From assembly GCA_003551805.1 (NCBI GenBank), contig PUNR01000050.1, forward strand, positions 1 to 5,869: 5,869 nucleotides of DNA. The letters are read 5' to 3'. The notes below the pieces were generated by a model. It worked only from the letters and a program-made list of their open reading frames with translations. It did not search any database and was not told the DNA's origin. Position 1 is the first letter of the stretch; each line of letters begins with the position of its first letter. Shown here piece by piece: positions 5,709 to 5,869 of the stretch. A program made the position numbers and the translations under genes. The stretch is from Loktanella sp. (GTDB lineage: Bacteria > Pseudomonadota > Alphaproteobacteria > Rhodobacterales > Rhodobacteraceae).

Positions 5709-5869
5709 TCAATGACTATTGAGCAGGAATTGCGCCAGCACCGGACTGCAGGCAGCGCCCAGCGCGCGGGCATTGTTGCCGATACTGCCGCTTTCGACGA
5801 CAGGCAGGATCAGGCCGCGGGTGTCTTCGAGCAATATAGCCTGCCTGATTTTTTCAACCAGCCTGTCGC
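5709..5869 (-). CDS. ROK-family protein, C-terminal fragment (gene continues past the right edge)
   Basis: Reading the minus strand from 5867 gives 52 residues ending at TGA 5711-5709. They run DRLVEKIRQA, then ILLEDTRGLILPVVESGSIG, then NNARALGAACSPVLAQFLLN and SH. The helix, then the ..LILPVVESGSIG.. strand, then N.RALGAA..P..A.FLL resembles the end of ROK-family repressors and kinases (NagC/XylR-like), which close with a hydrophobic strand, a Gly-rich turn and an (I/L)GAA helix. Regulator-type ROK proteins often end like this. The DNA-binding or ATP-binding half lies outside the window, so regulator versus sugar kinase cannot be decided. It is transcribed in the same direction as ppk2, 144 bases upstream of its start, and no convincing terminator lies between them. 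Confidence 0.62.
   Translation of the reverse strand, partial: DRLVEKIRQAILLEDTRGLILPVVESGSIGNNARALGAACSPVLAQFLLNSH

Overview
The window reads as ordinary chromosome from an alphaproteobacterium, most likely a marine member of the Rhodobacterales (roseobacter group). This is an inference from the moderately high-GC coding style, the Ala/Glu-rich OmpA-type protein, the PPK2 type and the overall protein character. No sequence search was possible. I see no tRNA, rRNA, CRISPR array, transposase, phage gene or clear sign of a mobile element.

Layout, left to right. (1) A gene open at the left edge (+, to 1379) encodes an OmpA-C-domain protein. Its N-terminal part is a tandem array of six 13-residue Ala/Glu repeats. 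A strong inverted repeat follows it at 1402-1443. (2) A leader of about 160 bases precedes a complete DegT/DnrJ/EryC1/StrS aminotransferase (+, 1604-2740). It starts at a GTG with a good ribosome binding site. (3) Convergent to it, with 23 bases between the two stop codons, is a GMC-family FAD oxidoreductase (-, 4362-2764). (4) About 200 bases further on lies a class I-type polyphosphate kinase 2 (-, 5564-4566), whose real start is set by a clear GGAGAG site. (5) At the right edge is the C-terminal 52 residues of what looks like a ROK-family regulator or sugar kinase (-, stop at 5709). This fragment is too short for the ORF size cutoff usually applied.

How they may work together. The aminotransferase and the oxidoreductase are chemically complementary: alcohol to ketone, then ketone to amine, as in amino-sugar or aminocyclitol synthesis. 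They are convergent, so they are not one transcript, and the link is only a hypothesis. PPK2 is an energy and nucleotide metabolism enzyme. A site resembling the FNR/NnrR consensus lies upstream of it and might tie it to oxygen or nitrogen-oxide status. The ROK gene precedes ppk2 in the same direction across a 144-base gap. The OmpA protein is an envelope gene with no visible link to the rest.

I found no strong candidate for an undescribed system. The most interesting items are the evolutionary pattern of the Ala/Glu repeat array, the aminotransferase/GMC pair, and the possible FNR-type box before ppk2.
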